A stretch of 64,000 bases of DNA from Didymella arachidicola (taxonomy: Eukaryota; Ascomycota; Dothideomycetes; Pleosporales; Didymellaceae). Location: NCBI GenBank assembly GCA_016630955.3, contig CM049989.1, positions 1 through 64,000 of the forward strand, in the 5' to 3' direction. Shown here piece by piece: positions 31,688-42,291 of the stretch (position 1 is the first letter of the stretch; every line of letters begins with the position of its first letter). A program made the translations under genes and the position numbers. The notes below the pieces were generated by a model. The model saw only the letters and a program-made list of their open reading frames with translations. It was not told the origin of the DNA and made no database searches.

Positions 31688-33342
31688 GACGATGGCGGGT
31701 CATCGCTCATGCTGGTGTCTTCCCTCTCCGAGGTGGACGGGTCAGTGTGGATAGTCGATTGTGGGCGGATGCTGCCGGCAGACAGCTGTCCTACATTGAG
31801 GCTTCTCTGGCCTGTGGCGGCCCGCCTTGGTCTCTTTGCTCTGCCAGTGGAAGAGGAGGATGGATAGGAGTTAGTCGTTGTAGGAAGTGATGCGGAAGCC
31901 CTGCTATCTCCTTCTTGCCTCTGGGTGGGAGGCTGGGGAGGCGCTGTCTCCGATGCCTCTAGAGGAGTAGTCTCAGGCTGAAGCGTTGCCTGTCTGAGGG
32001 TCTCTTCGACTGTCCTGTAGAGGTGCTGCTGTGCTATCTTGCCTGCGCGTCGGATAGCCTTCAGCTCGGCTCTTGTAGGCTTGATGCTGTGTCCGTTGAC
32101 CCGGCGAGGGGCTGCAGGGCAGTTGGCGTGGCTAGCTGGGTGTGGTCCGTGGCAGTTGGCGCACACGGCTTTGTGGGTGCAGTTGTCCCCGTACGGTCCT
32201 TGGTGTCTGTCTGTGCGGTCTCCACAGTGCACGCAGCGCGCTACCTGGGTGCATCGGGCAGCGTTACAGTAGCCCTGGCAGCCTGGGTTGTGGCGCTGGA
32301 TGGTAGGGTGCTTGTTGATCACCTTGGAGTACTCGCTGATACCAAAAAGGCGGAACGAGCGGACTGGCTCCTTGTAAGAGATGATCCAGGTGGTAAGGCC
32401 ACGGTGGTTGGCTCCATGTCGTGAGGCCCTGCAGCTGACCGGCTGCCTGCCTGTTTGCGAGCATACCTCTTCCTCCACTAGCTGGATAGTCGTGGGTAGT
32501 TCTGTGCCGTCGAGGGTTCGAAGGGAACTGGGTACTCCCTGTACTGCGTAGTTGATCCAGCGTTCTGGGACCCTTACCGCGTCTCCGTCTAGTGCTCTCG
32601 CTAGAAGTTCCTGGTTTTCTTGGGTTAGAAGCTGGTCCCGGATAGACTTATTAGCTGGGGTGATCGCCCAGCCTGTTTTGATTGGTGATGCGGCAGGTAT
32701 GTCCCTCAGGGTGATTCCTCCTATGCTCTTGCAAACTGCCTGTCTTACCGCAAATGGTGAGGGTTGTTGCAGTCGCATTGTTGGGTTGGAGATGGCTATG
32801 AAGATTCGATCGTCTTCTTTGGGCTTAGCCGACGGACCAGGCCGGGGTTTAGCAGGGATCAGGGGTCGGTTGGCACCCCTATCTGAGATTTGGGGGTCTC
32901 TGGCTACGTCCGCCCAAGAGCGGCGTCCTGACTCTTGGCTCCCGGGGTTGCTGTGATTAGTGTCACTGCTCCAGCGAGAGCTAGGGGGAGAGTTGCTTGG
33001 GGAGAGGGAGGTCAGCGCGTGAACGACCCTCTGCTGCAGCTCCTGTGCGATCCTGGCTTCTTGCGGGTTAGTGTAGCCCTGTGCGTGTTGATCTACGGCT
33101 GCTGCGAAGGCAGTAGTGATGGTGTTCCATAGCTGGGTAATTTGCTGAGTCTCAGCGATGTGGCGTTGGACGGCATCAGAGACTCGAGGTTTGGGAGCGC
33201 CCCCACCGGGGTTCTGGCTGCTCAGAAGGGGCGCATGGTGCTGCATGTCCTCCTGGGGCCGTCTTGGAGCGCGTGTATACAACTGCTGGGGGATCTCGTA
33301 GTCTGGGGACCCTGTGTGCTGGGAAGAGGGAGACTCTGCCAT
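31681..33342 (-). CDS. LINE ORF1: gag-like RNA-binding protein with CCHC knuckles
   Basis: 553 aa from ATG 33342. The N-terminal half is Pro/Ser/Gln-rich and low in complexity. A central part (about 200-340) resembles the folded region of LINE gag-like proteins. A Cys/His cluster at about 350-420 contains CNAARCTQVARCVHCG and CANCHGPHPASHANC, knuckle-type motifs that should bind the element's RNA. The last codons overlap the start of ORF2: in ATGCTAG, ATG opens ORF2 and TAG closes ORF1. That arrangement suggests termination-reinitiation to make ORF2. No stops or frameshifts are seen. Confidence 0.85.
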   Translation of the reverse strand: MAESPSSQHTGSPDYEIPQQLYTRAPRRPQEDMQHHAPLLSSQNPGGGAPKPRVSDAVQRHIAETQQITQLWNTITTAFAAAVDQHAQGYTNPQEARIAQELQQRVVHALTSLSPSNSPPSSRWSSDTNHSNPGSQESGRRSWADVARDPQISDRGANRPLIPAKPRPGPSAKPKEDDRIFIAISNPTMRLQQPSPFAVRQAVCKSIGGITLRDIPAASPIKTGWAITPANKSIRDQLLTQENQELLARALDGDAVRVPERWINYAVQGVPSSLRTLDGTELPTTIQLVEEEVCSQTGRQPVSCRASRHGANHRGLTTWIISYKEPVRSFRLFGISEYSKVINKHPTIQRHNPGCQGYCNAARCTQVARCVHCGDRTDRHQGPYGDNCTHKAVCANCHGPHPASHANCPAAPRRVNGHSIKPTRAELKAIRRAGKIAQQHLYRTVEETLRQATLQPETTPLEASETAPPQPPTQRQEGDSRASASLPTTTNSYPSSSSTGRAKRPRRAATGQRSLNVGQLSAGSIRPQSTIHTDPSTSEREDTSMSDDPPSSC

Positions 33343-34715
33343 CCTATTAAGCTCCTTGCGCGTCGCGCAGGGGGCCTAGGCGGACGTTAGAGGTACTCCC
33401 AGAGTGGCCGCAGTGAGCCGGATCGTTTGCTGTGATTTTTGGGGCTTCTGTGAAGGAAACCCAGAAATCAAAAGATTGGTGTTCGGTGTGGGGTTTACTG
33501 GGGACATGCCAGTAGCTGTAAAGGCCTTGAGTATGAGATCTTCCCTAAACGTGTGTACCCAGGCAGGCCAAAACAAGGCAAAGAAGTCGCCTTTTGACAG
33601 CGGGGAGAGGCCTTAAGACTCCTGTAGGTGGTTGTCAAGTTCAGAGGCGTAGTTGGAGGAGAGGGGCTTAAAGCAGACAACGTCTAGCGGCTGCAGCGTC
33701 TGGGTACTGTGAGGGGGTAACACTGCTAGTATAATTCGATTGTGGTGACAGTATTCGATAAAATCCTGCGTTAGGTGACTGCCATGGCCATCCACAACTA
33801 AAAGGCGGTACTTTCTTCGGGCCTTGGGCTTAGTGTAACGGTCAAGCACCTGCTTAAGCCAGGCTAATCCTATGTCGTTGTTTGTCCATCCTGAAGGCGA
33901 GGAGGTGACGTGGATGGGGCGCTTTCCTGCCTGAATATCCACCACCCAGCGGCTCTGGATAGTGGAGTTCATTGACGCAAAGATGAGGCCTGGGGGAACA
34001 GCAGTACCATCGGCGCAGATGCAGGCCAGGAGGCTCACCCACTCACGTGAGCCATCTTGACGAGCCTGCCTAATCTCCTTCTTCTCATATTGACGCCTGC
34101 TGAACACCCGTTTTGTTCTACCCAGCACCCCTATCGCGAAGCCCTTCTCATCCATATTGTATGTGTGCTCAGGCTCTAGCTGATACTAAGTAATCTTCTG
34201 TTGCAGAAGCTTGAAATATAGCTTATATTTGTACCCTGACTCAGCGTTGTGGCGATTTAAGTCCATGCCGGTAGTCCATTGGGATGTGGGGCGATTGTGG
34301 TAACGGTGCAGGAAGCGCGTAACCCAGCTATCAGAGCAGGGTTGTAAGGCAGCAGAGGATGCGAAATTCTGTATCGTATGCCTTGTAGGTGGTAAGCGAC
34401 GCGTTGACAGCTTCTCTATATACTTGACTAGATCTAACTCTTGTTGTTGGCTGAGTTCCCGTTGATTATCATTAGCGACGTGTCGGGGAACCTGATTGAG
34501 TCGATGTGCGCGCGACAATGTTGAGCGATCAACACCATGTTTTTTTGCAATTGTTGTATATACAATTTTTTCGTCAGGCTTTAGAGCACGTATCTTATTA
34601 AGCGCTTCTTGAATTCCTGGCATTATTGGTTGAGTAATTACGCGTTGAAGTTGTGTTGTGAATCGCGATTACCGTGCATTGGTTGAATCCGTGCATTGGG
34701 TGCACGGACACGGTA

Positions 34716-35063
34716 CAGAACGTAAATCGCGCAAAAGAAGGCATATCCAGACAGAGGGAAGCCTCACGGTTGAAGAGGGCCAGCGGTTAACTGCTCTATC
34801 AGAGTTTGGCGCGCGTAGTAATGGAAAGAAGAAGAAGAAGCAGGTGCGTGGTGACGGAGGTGAACCATCTCAACGACGCTGTAGACAGTGCAGAAAGAGT
34901 GGGCACAACGCGCAAACGTGCAAGAATAGAGCAGAAGAGGTCTCTAAGTAATATTACGGCTTGTTTTGTCTCGTGCAGGGCCAATTTGTGGTGTTCTGGG
35001 CCATAACGTCGGTGGTTTTGGTGTGGTCTTGGCAAAAGTGGGCGACTCGCCCGTGAGGTACGT
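34716..35063 (+). mobile_element. Element A2: 3' fragment of a Fot1-like transposon
   Basis: Encodes the last 75 or so residues of an A-type transposase (RKSRKRRHIQTEGSLTVEEG, then CRQCRKSGHNAQTC) and ends in an A-type inverted repeat ending in ACGT at 35063, before TA 35064-35065. The 5' part is absent: left of it lies the TA and right end of element D. Its inverted repeat is 17 bp shorter than that of A1, having one motif unit instead of two. Confidence 0.85.
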
Positions 35064-35116
35064 TAAGGTTTAAAGGTAGGAGGGCCTGATAGTTTATTAG
35101 AGTGCGTTACTTACTA

Positions 35117-36981
35117 ACGTACTTTAAGGGCGAGTGGCCCACTAGGGCGAGTGGCCCGGTTTTGCCAAGACCCCACCAAAACACCATCACCACCCTAATG
35201 CCACTACAACAGCACCAGTTAGACGCGTCAAATGAACGTCAGATACAGCTTGCGCTACAAGCTATTTAACAAGACCCTAAACTCTCAATACGACGCGCTG
35301 CAGACATCTACAACGCGCCCCAAACTACTCTACGCCGCCGACTTGCTGGACAACCTTCACGCGCTGATACTATGGCTAACTCACGGAACCTGACCAACAT
35401 TGAGGAGCATGTGATTGTTACGCATATACTTGAGCTAGCTGCGCGAGGAGAGTCCCCCCGGCTCGCAGCTGTTACTGATATGGCTAATTATCTGCGAAAA
35501 GAGTGCGGTCTGTCCCCTGTTGGCCCACAATGGGCCAGTACGTTTGTCTCGCGACAGGAGGAGCTCAAAGTGGTCTTCAATCGCAAGTACGACTACAGGC
35601 GAGCCCTCTGCGAGGACCCAAAGGTTATACAGGACTGGTTTAGCCTTATAGCTAACATTAAAGCCAAGTATGGCATCCTGGACAATAACACGTACAACTT
35701 CGACGAAACAGGCTTCATGATGGGCTAGATAAGCAGTAGGAAAGTCGTTACAGATGCAGGGAAGCCAGGACAAGCGAAGCAGGTCTAGCCAGGCAACCGG
35801 GAGTGGGTAACAGTCATTAAGGGCATTAATGCTACTAGATGGGCTATTCCGCCCTACATCATCTTTAAAGCCTGCCAACACCAGTCTAACTGGTACAAAG
35901 ACAACAACCTGCCCTAGGATTAGACTATTGCTATCTCTAAGAACGGCTGGACTACTAACTAGCTTGGTCTTGACTAGTTAAAGCACTTTAACAGGCATAC
36001 AAAGGCACGCACTGTTGGCAGCCACCAATTGCTGATTATTAATGGTCATGGGAGCCACAACACCGCAGAATTCACGCAATACTGCAAAGATTACAATATT
36101 GTGATCCTATGCATGCCTGCGCACTTGTCGCACCTCCTACAGCCACTTGACGTGGGTTGTTTTGGCCCTCTAAAGAAGGCGTACGGTATTGAGGTCAATG
36201 AGCTTATGCGCAACCGGATCAGCCACATTACAAAGACTGAGTTCCTGCCATGCTTTAAAGCAGCATACAATGCAGTATTTACTCCTAGTAATATCCAGGG
36301 AGGGTTCCGAGGCGCTGGATTAGTCCCCTTAGACCCAGAACGGGTCATATCAGCCCTTGATGTGAAGCTGCGCACTCTATCACCACCACTCCCTACAAAC
36401 AACGAGCCCTGGCAGTCGCAAACCCTAAGCAATACCCTAGAATTTAGGTCGCGATCAACTCTGATTCGAGACAAGTATAAGAAGCAGCAGGGCAGCTCAC
36501 CAAACTCTGTGCTCAGCGCGCTTGAGCACTACGCAAAGGGGGCAGCAATTGTTGCGCACAAGCTGGTTTAAGCACAACAAGAGAACGCTGAGCTTCGAGC
36601 AGCCAATGAAGCCGCCCCGCGACGTAAATTGCACAGAAGAAAGCATATTTAAGCTGAGGGAAGCCTTGCAGTTGAAGAAGGCCAGCGGTTGGCTGCTCTA
36701 TAGGAGTTTAGGGCGCGTGGTGATGGTAAGAAGGCAAAGAAGCGGGTGCGCGCTAAAGGAGGTGAACTATCCCAACGACGCTGTAGACGGTGCGGAGAGG
36801 GTAGGCATAACGCGCGAACGTGCAAGAATGCTGTAGAAGAGGACTCTAAGTGATAATATAGCTTGTTTCACCCTATGCAGGGCTAAAGTGTGGTGTTTTA
36901 GGCCATAATAGGGTGAGTTTTGGTAGGGTCTTGGCAAAAGTGTCCCGCTCGTTGACTGTCCCGCTCGTTGTACACGTACGT
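35117..36981 (+). mobile_element. Element A4: full-length (1865 bp) Fot1-like transposon, inactivated
   Basis: TA at 35115-35116 and 36982-36983; length is exactly that of A1. The ends are diverged: the left end carries AGGGCGAGTGGCCC twice and the right end AACGAGCGGGACA twice, each pair 17 bp apart, although the two ends differ from each other in that motif. Confidence 0.9.
35198..36852 (+). pseudogene. Fot1-like transposase of A4 with many in-frame stops
   Basis: From ATG 35198 (same offset as in A1) a single frame aligns with the A1 transposase throughout. It keeps NFDETGF and QPLDVGCF; the second Asp is Asn (INGHGSH). Internal stops include TAG for Trp or Gln relative to A1, for example LGLD-stop-LKH where A1 has LDWLKH. 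The last codons read past the A1 stop to TGA 36850-36852. The copy is not functional. The pattern fits RIP. Confidence 0.85.
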
Positions 36982-36983
36982 TA

Positions 36984-37584
36984 GTAGTATTTAAAAATCT
37001 TTTAATTAGGCGCTATAGTATTCTAGAATCGGTTCGTCTTATATAGTAGAGGGTGGTCGGGGCCGGAGTAGAAGAACACCAACACACATTAAATACAAGA
37101 AGCTGCTTAATAAGGAGACAGGTGTCGCTTATTAAAATAGAAATGGATTCTACGGCAGGTCGCTCGGAGCCCCCGCGCGCCGACAAATCTCACCGCCTAA
37201 GCGCAATAGCGAATGGTCGACGTGCCAATTTATTAAGGTTTTCCCCCTTATCGGACATAAGGGCCGTTGCTCACTTCTTGGCCCTTAACCCCGGAGGTAC
37301 GAAGTTAAGCGCTTTAAATGCCGTTTTCGTCCGGAAGGGATGAGACGTAAGTGCTCAATCGAGCTGAAACGAAGCTAATTTAATTTGCCTACAGCGATTG
37401 CGCTTTTGTAATAGCGTGAGTGGACAAGCACGTCGGTGATCAACCTTGGAAGGCTCTATGCGCAAGTGATAAGAATGCCCTGTATTGGTATATAAAGGAT
37501 AGCGAAGTTGACGGCAGACATGGCAACGTTGTCCACCAGCCCGTCCGGTTTATTCACCCAAGCCATTGTTATCAATACTAAAGT
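36984..37584. other. Spacer and presumed promoter of the dehydrogenase gene
   Basis: About 600 bp between A4 and the dehydrogenase ATG. One 96-codon open frame (37053-37343) has no recognisable features. The sequence is probably upstream regulatory DNA plus older relics. Confidence 0.4.
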
Positions 37585-38625
37585 ATGTCTGAATCTTTTC
37601 CCGCGGTTATGCTCCGCCAGCTTCTTGCTACACTTCCCGAGCCCACCGGCTCCTACGCTGGCAAGACTGTCATCGTGACTGGCTCGAATACTGGCCTTGG
37701 CTTCGAGGCTGCACAACGTTTTACACGACTAGGGGCCAGCAGAGTCATATTAGCAGTCCGATCAATCGAAAAAGGTGAAGAAGCAAAGCAGAGTATCGAA
37801 CAGAGGACAGGCGTTAAGAACATTGTGGAAGTATGGCGACTGGACATGTCATCGTACGAGTCAGTACTTGACTTCACAGCCCGCGCCGAGAATGAGCTTG
37901 AGCGACTCGATATTGCGCTACTCAACGCAGGCATCGCACCAACAAAGTTCGAGATCTTTGAGCAGGATGAGTCGACTATCACCGTCAATGTCGTGAGCAC
38001 TTTTCTGCTTGCGCTAGCTCTCCTGCCAAAGCTCAAACAGACATCCGCCAAGTTCAATATCAGGCCAAACCTGACAATAGTCGCGTCTGATGTACACTAC
38101 TTCACGCAGTTCAAAGAGAAGGATGTCCCTAAAGGCGAAATATTCGCTAAGCTTAAGGAACCTACAGATGCTATGAATGAGCGGTACATGGTTTCAAAAT
38201 TGATAGAAATCCTCGTGGTCAGAGCATGGGCAGACCGCAAGCCAGTTACTCAGATTCCGGTCACCATTAATACAGTTAATCCGGGATACTGCAAGTCGTA
38301 AGTTCATCGATTCTAGAGACACTTGTTTACGCAGCTTATTAGATGCAGTGAACTTTCTAGAGATGTTCCATTTGTCGTGAAGTTGGTACTAAAAACCATC
38401 ATAGACCCCATCTTCGCGCGCAGCACTGAAAAAGGTAGTCGCACACTCGTGCAAGCTGCAAGTGCAGGTGCAGAGACTCACGGACAGTACATGTCGAATG
38501 GTCAAGTCGCTGCCGTCGCGTCGCTCGTGACGAGCGCGGTGGGGTACCAGACGCAGGAACGGGTGTGGGCGGAGTTGTCGCAGAAGCTAGAGGGTATCAA
38601 GCCCGGCATCACTTCCAATTTATAG
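37585..38625 (+). CDS. Short-chain dehydrogenase/reductase (SDR)
   Basis: Two exons, 37585-38297 and 38349-38625, give 329 aa. The 51-bp intron has donor GTAAGT; the acceptor after GATGCAG was chosen over an upstream CAG because it alone keeps the frame (NPGYCKS joins ELSRDV). The Rossmann motif is TGSNTGLG near residue 32; LNAGIAP, a candidate Ser in VASDVH, and the catalytic YMVSK (Tyr-x3-Lys) follow. The protein should be a cytosolic NAD(P)-dependent oxidoreductase of the retinol-dehydrogenase/WWOX-like type. Substrate is unknown; such enzymes often belong to secondary metabolism, but no other pathway gene is nearby. It is intact although both flanks are transposons. Confidence 0.88.
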
Positions 38626-38817
38626 AACCCTATCAGCGGGTACAAAGGTCTCCTATTAAATATATCAGGTGGCTAGCTCCTGCTATTGCAGTTGCAATCT
38701 ATTAACAAGAATCTTATATTATTGTATTAAGCACACTAGTTACTTTGCAAATACTTAAAGTACTTACCTATTCTTCTTTAGTATAGAGACCTTCTTTTTT
38801 AGGTTTAACGTACCCCA
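38626..38817. other. Short spacer after the dehydrogenase
   Basis: A/T-rich 190 bp containing the likely 3' end of the dehydrogenase transcript and the TA (38816-38817) that borders A3. Confidence 0.5.
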
Positions 38818-39614
38818 CGGGCGAGCCGGTCAACGGGCGAGATGGTTACTTTTGCCAAGCCCCTACCAAACTTCACATTAAATTGTAGTATATTAACAGC
38901 ACCTCGCGTATAGGGGTTCTGAGGAAGACGTCCTAGCAAGGTCTATAGTAGATAAGTGTTATTTACAAGTTCGTGCGTTGTGCCCTATCTAATTGCACCT
39001 TCCACAGCGCCTTTGGCTTGGCTCACCCTCTTGAGCGCGCACCTGCTTCTTCGCCCTCTTCCTATCACTACGCACCCCAAACTTGTTTAGAGCTGCCAGT
39101 CGCGGCCTATCTCTAACTATTAGTGTCCCTTCCTTCTAAACTCGCTTTCTTTTGTGTGATTTTTGTCGCGTAGCTGCCTTATTAGCTGCTCGAAGCTCGC
39201 TGATTTCCTGTTAAGCTAAAACTAGCTTGTGCGATAAAATAGCTCCCCCCTTTGCGTAGTGCTTAAGCGCGCTGAGCACAGAGTTTGGTGAGCTGCCCTG
39301 CTGCTTCTTATACTTGTCTCGAATCAGAGTTGATCGCGACCTAAATTCTAGGGTATTGCTTAGGGTTTGCGACTGCCAGGGCTCGTTGTTTGTAGGGAGT
39401 GGTGGTGATAGAGTGCGCAGCTTCACATCAAGGGCTGATATGACCCGTTCTGGGTCTAAGGGGACTAATCCAGCGCCTCGGAACCCTCCCTGGATATTAC
39501 TAGGAGTAAATACTGCATTGTATGCTGCTTTAAAGCATGGCAGGAACTCAGTCTTTGTAATGTGGCTGATCCGGTTGCGCATAAGCTTTTCAGCTTAGCG
39601 CCCGTACCGGTACA
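38818..39614 (-). mobile_element. Element A3: 3' fragment of a Fot1-like transposon
   Basis: Starts with an A-type inverted repeat (ACGTACCCCACGGG) in which ACGGGCGAG recurs at 17-bp spacing. It encodes, on the minus strand, the C-terminal third of an A-type transposase (from about NELMRNRISH). Its closest relative in the window by eye is A4. The 5' half is missing: element B2 begins at 39617 and sequence beyond B2 does not continue A3. Confidence 0.85.
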
Positions 39615-40155
39615 TACCGTGTCCGTGCACCTCATGAGCCGGGTCAGCGAGTGAGCCACCCCACTACCTTTGAGCATTAGAAAGAATTAAGATTATCAAG
39701 CTACACACAAAAGCGATTATTGTGAGGAAAGCTAGCAGATTGATCTATTAACTATTGCGCATATTTTAGCTATCTTGACTTTCTTGTAGCGGTAATTATG
39801 CGACCACTGGTGCTCAATCTAGGTGGGGGGGTTAGGGAACGCGCGTGAACCACGCGTGGCCTGCGCACGGCAGCACTAGCACGTTGCTTTGTTATTTTTA
39901 ACTGCGACTGCTGTGAGACCTTGCCCTTAGCCTGTTTAGGCAATTGGATACTTTTTTGAGCGTCGCGATCGTGTTTCTGAGCTGCTCTCGCTGCCTTGCG
40001 CGCGTCAATTTCAGCACGTGATTTAGCAGCCTTGCGATCGCGCTCTTCTTTCTTCCTTAACCGCCTTACACAGTTATCCTCCTTCTCTTTTGCCTTAAGC
40101 AGTTTATTCTAGTTCTGAATTTCACGCCTGGTGGTTTTTGCAGCCTCCTCCTCTA

Positions 40156-42291
40156 CCGTGTCCGTGCACCCAACGATCGGAGTCAACCAACGATCGGTGC
40201 ACAACATCTATACCAAATTTCAACGCGTAACAGCTCAACCACCATGCCAGGAATTAATGATGCGCTTGCAGAGATTCGTAAATTGAATCCAGGCGAGAAA
40301 CTTGTCTATACCAAAATTGCGCTTAAGCACGGTGTTGATCGTAATACTCTATCGCGCGCGCACCGCGGTGTGCAGGTCCCTCGACGCGTTGCTAACGAAC
40401 ACCAACACAAGCTCACTCTACAACAAGAAGAAGACCTTGTGCAGTATATAGAACTACTCTCTGCGCGTCGCTTACCACCTACAAGAGTTATGGTACAAAA
40501 TTCTGCGTCCAAAGTAGCCCAGAATCCTTGCTCTGAGAGTTGGGTTACGCGCTTCCTGCACCGTCATCGCGACCGCGTTACACCTCAATGGACAACAGCC
40601 ATGGACTCCAATCGCCACAACGCTGAGTCTGGGTACAAGTATAAGCTCTACTTTGACTTGTTATAGCAGAAGATTCTTGACTACTCAATTGAGCCACGGC
40701 ACACGTACAATATGGATGAGAAGGGCTTCGCGATTGGGGTGCTAGGAAGGTCAAAACGCATCTTCAGTAGGCGTCAATATGAGAAGAATGAGGTTAGACA
40801 GGCTCGTCAAGATGGCTCACGTGAGTGGGTGAGCTTATTAGCAGCAGTCTGCGCGGATGGTACAGCTCTACCCCCAGGCATCATCTTCGCGTCAAAAAAC
40901 TCCACAATCCAGAGTCATTGGGTGGCCGATATTGAGGCAGGAACACACCAAATTCACGTGGCTTCTTCGCCTACAGGCTGGACGAACAATGATATTGGAT
41001 TAGCGTGGCTTGAGCAGATGTTTGACCGCTATACTAAGGCAAAGGCGCGCCGGAGTTACAGGCTTCTAATAGTAGATGGCCACGGGAGTCACCTGACGCA
41101 GGACTTTATCAACTACTGCGATCAGAGTCGGATTATACTCGCTGTGTTGCCACCTCACAGTACTCAGACGCTGCAGCCGCTGGACGTAGTCTGCTTCAAG
41201 CCTCTCTCTTCTGCCTACGCCTCTGAGCTCGACGACTACCTCCAGAAGTCTCAAGGCCTATCTCCGTTGACGAAAGGTGACTTCTTCAGCCTATTCTGGC
41301 CTGCCTGGATGAACACGTTCACAGAAAAGCTTATACAAAACTCCTTCACTGCCACAGGGATAAGCCCAATAAACCCCGACGTTATACTTAACAGGTTCGG
41401 CCACACTACACCTGAAGACTCAGGCTCAGTCTCCTCTGGCTCCACAGCTTATTCTGCAGAGGATTGGCTTAGAGCTTGCACTACATTGCGTGAAGAGGTG
41501 AAGGATCCTCGCAGTGTAGGTGCGCGGAAGCTTGGCCAAACTATCCACCACCTGTCAACCCAGGTAGAGCTCCTTCACAGCGAACTGGATGGCTTGCGAC
41601 AGAAGCTATACCTAAAACAGAAGCGTCAAAAGCAACCTAGTAGGCAATTAGACTTGCAACAGCACCGGGAGTATCACGGCGGAGCGATGGTGTGGTCACC
41701 TCGATCTATTCGAGAGGCGCGGGTCCGCATGGCAGTTACTGAGCAAGAGAAGGAGGAGGAAGAGCTAAGAAAGGCAGAGATGAAGGAGCTAGCAGCTGCC
41801 AATAAGCTATATAAGGAGAAGATCGAAGAAGAGAAGCGTGCGCAGCGGGTGAGGGAGAAGGAAGCGCGCGCGCAGGCCAAGGCAGAGGAGCGTCAAGCTA
41901 TCAATGCCCGGAAAGCTGCTAGAGCTGCTGCCAAACAGGCTCGCGACTCTGCAAAAGCCTTACAACAGCCCCAAAGAGGCAAGTCTACAACCTCAAAAGC
42001 TTCTGCAATTAAACAGAAGCCTGCGCGTTGTGGTGTAGGTGCTCGTAGTCGCCCGAAGCCTGCGACGCCTCCTCCACCTGCACGCACTCACACAACCCGC
42101 AGCGGCCGCACCGCCACATTATATAGATAGATTGTACAAAGAAAATTGCTCGCATAGGCCTATAGAATACTCCACCAAGATATCTCGTGATAATAGCCAT
42201 CGTACGTCGCCCTGCAGCTTCATTTTTGTAGTAGGCCTCAGGGCTCGGAGCGATCGTTGCGCGACTCCGATCGTTGGGTGCACGGACACGG
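40156..42291 (+). mobile_element. Element C: pogo-like transposon, 2136 bp, nested in B2
   Basis: Ends read CCGTGTCCGTGCACCCAACG on both sides, then CAACGATCG repeated 17 bp downstream. TA duplications at 40154-40155 and 42292-42293. B2 sequence joins cleanly across it when compared with B1. Confidence 0.93.
40244..42130 (+). pseudogene. Pogo-like transposase of element C with one premature stop
   Basis: ATG 40244, one frame of 629 codons, a single internal TAG at 40664-40666 where element D has CAG (LLQQKI), then open to TAG 42128-42130. N-terminal helix-turn-helix and CENP-B-like DNA-binding region (about 1-140), catalytic core with YNMDEKGFAIG, VDGHGSH and QPLDVVCF, then a long charged coiled coil (about 500-590) and a basic Pro-rich tail. 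A C-to-T change in CAG explains the stop. If read through, the protein would be otherwise complete. A downstream ATG at 40712 could start a protein lacking the DNA-binding part. Confidence 0.88.

Larger units (their letters stand above)
27482..33475 (-). mobile_element. Tad1-like LINE (non-LTR retrotransposon), apparently intact
   Basis: About 5994 bp inserted in element D. Flanks TTGGTATT (27474-27481) and TTGGTGTT (33476-33483) look like an 8-bp target duplication with one T/C difference. The 3' end is A-rich (GACGAAAAATG on the minus strand). Two uninterrupted ORFs overlap by a few bases. The endonuclease, reverse transcriptase and RNase H layout with a CCHC gag-like ORF1 fits the Tad1 clade of fungal LINEs. 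Confidence 0.85.
26690..34623 (-). pseudogene. Pogo-like transposase of element D, interrupted by the LINE and two stops
   Basis: Segment 34623-33484 carries the DNA-binding part (MPGIQEALNKIRAL) and the catalytic core: YNMDEKGFAIG, VDGHGSH, QPLDVVCF. In-frame stops lie near 34186 and 33613; by comparison with element C the second was CAA, so a C-to-T change fits. Segment 27473-26690 is the C-terminal Lys/Arg-rich coiled coil, ending PRKYW. The frame is continuous across the LINE when one target duplication is dropped, which places the insertion precisely. The gene is not functional. Confidence 0.85.
26539..34713 (-). mobile_element. Element D: pogo-like transposon split by a LINE insertion
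   Basis: Ends on both sides read CCGTGTCCGTGCAC followed by the motif CAATGCACG repeated at 17-bp spacing; TA flanks lie at 26537-26538 and 34714-34715. The transposase reads from right to left. Subtracting the LINE (27482-33475) and one 8-bp target duplication leaves about 2173 bp, close to element C (2136 bp), whose transposase is similar. Confidence 0.85.
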
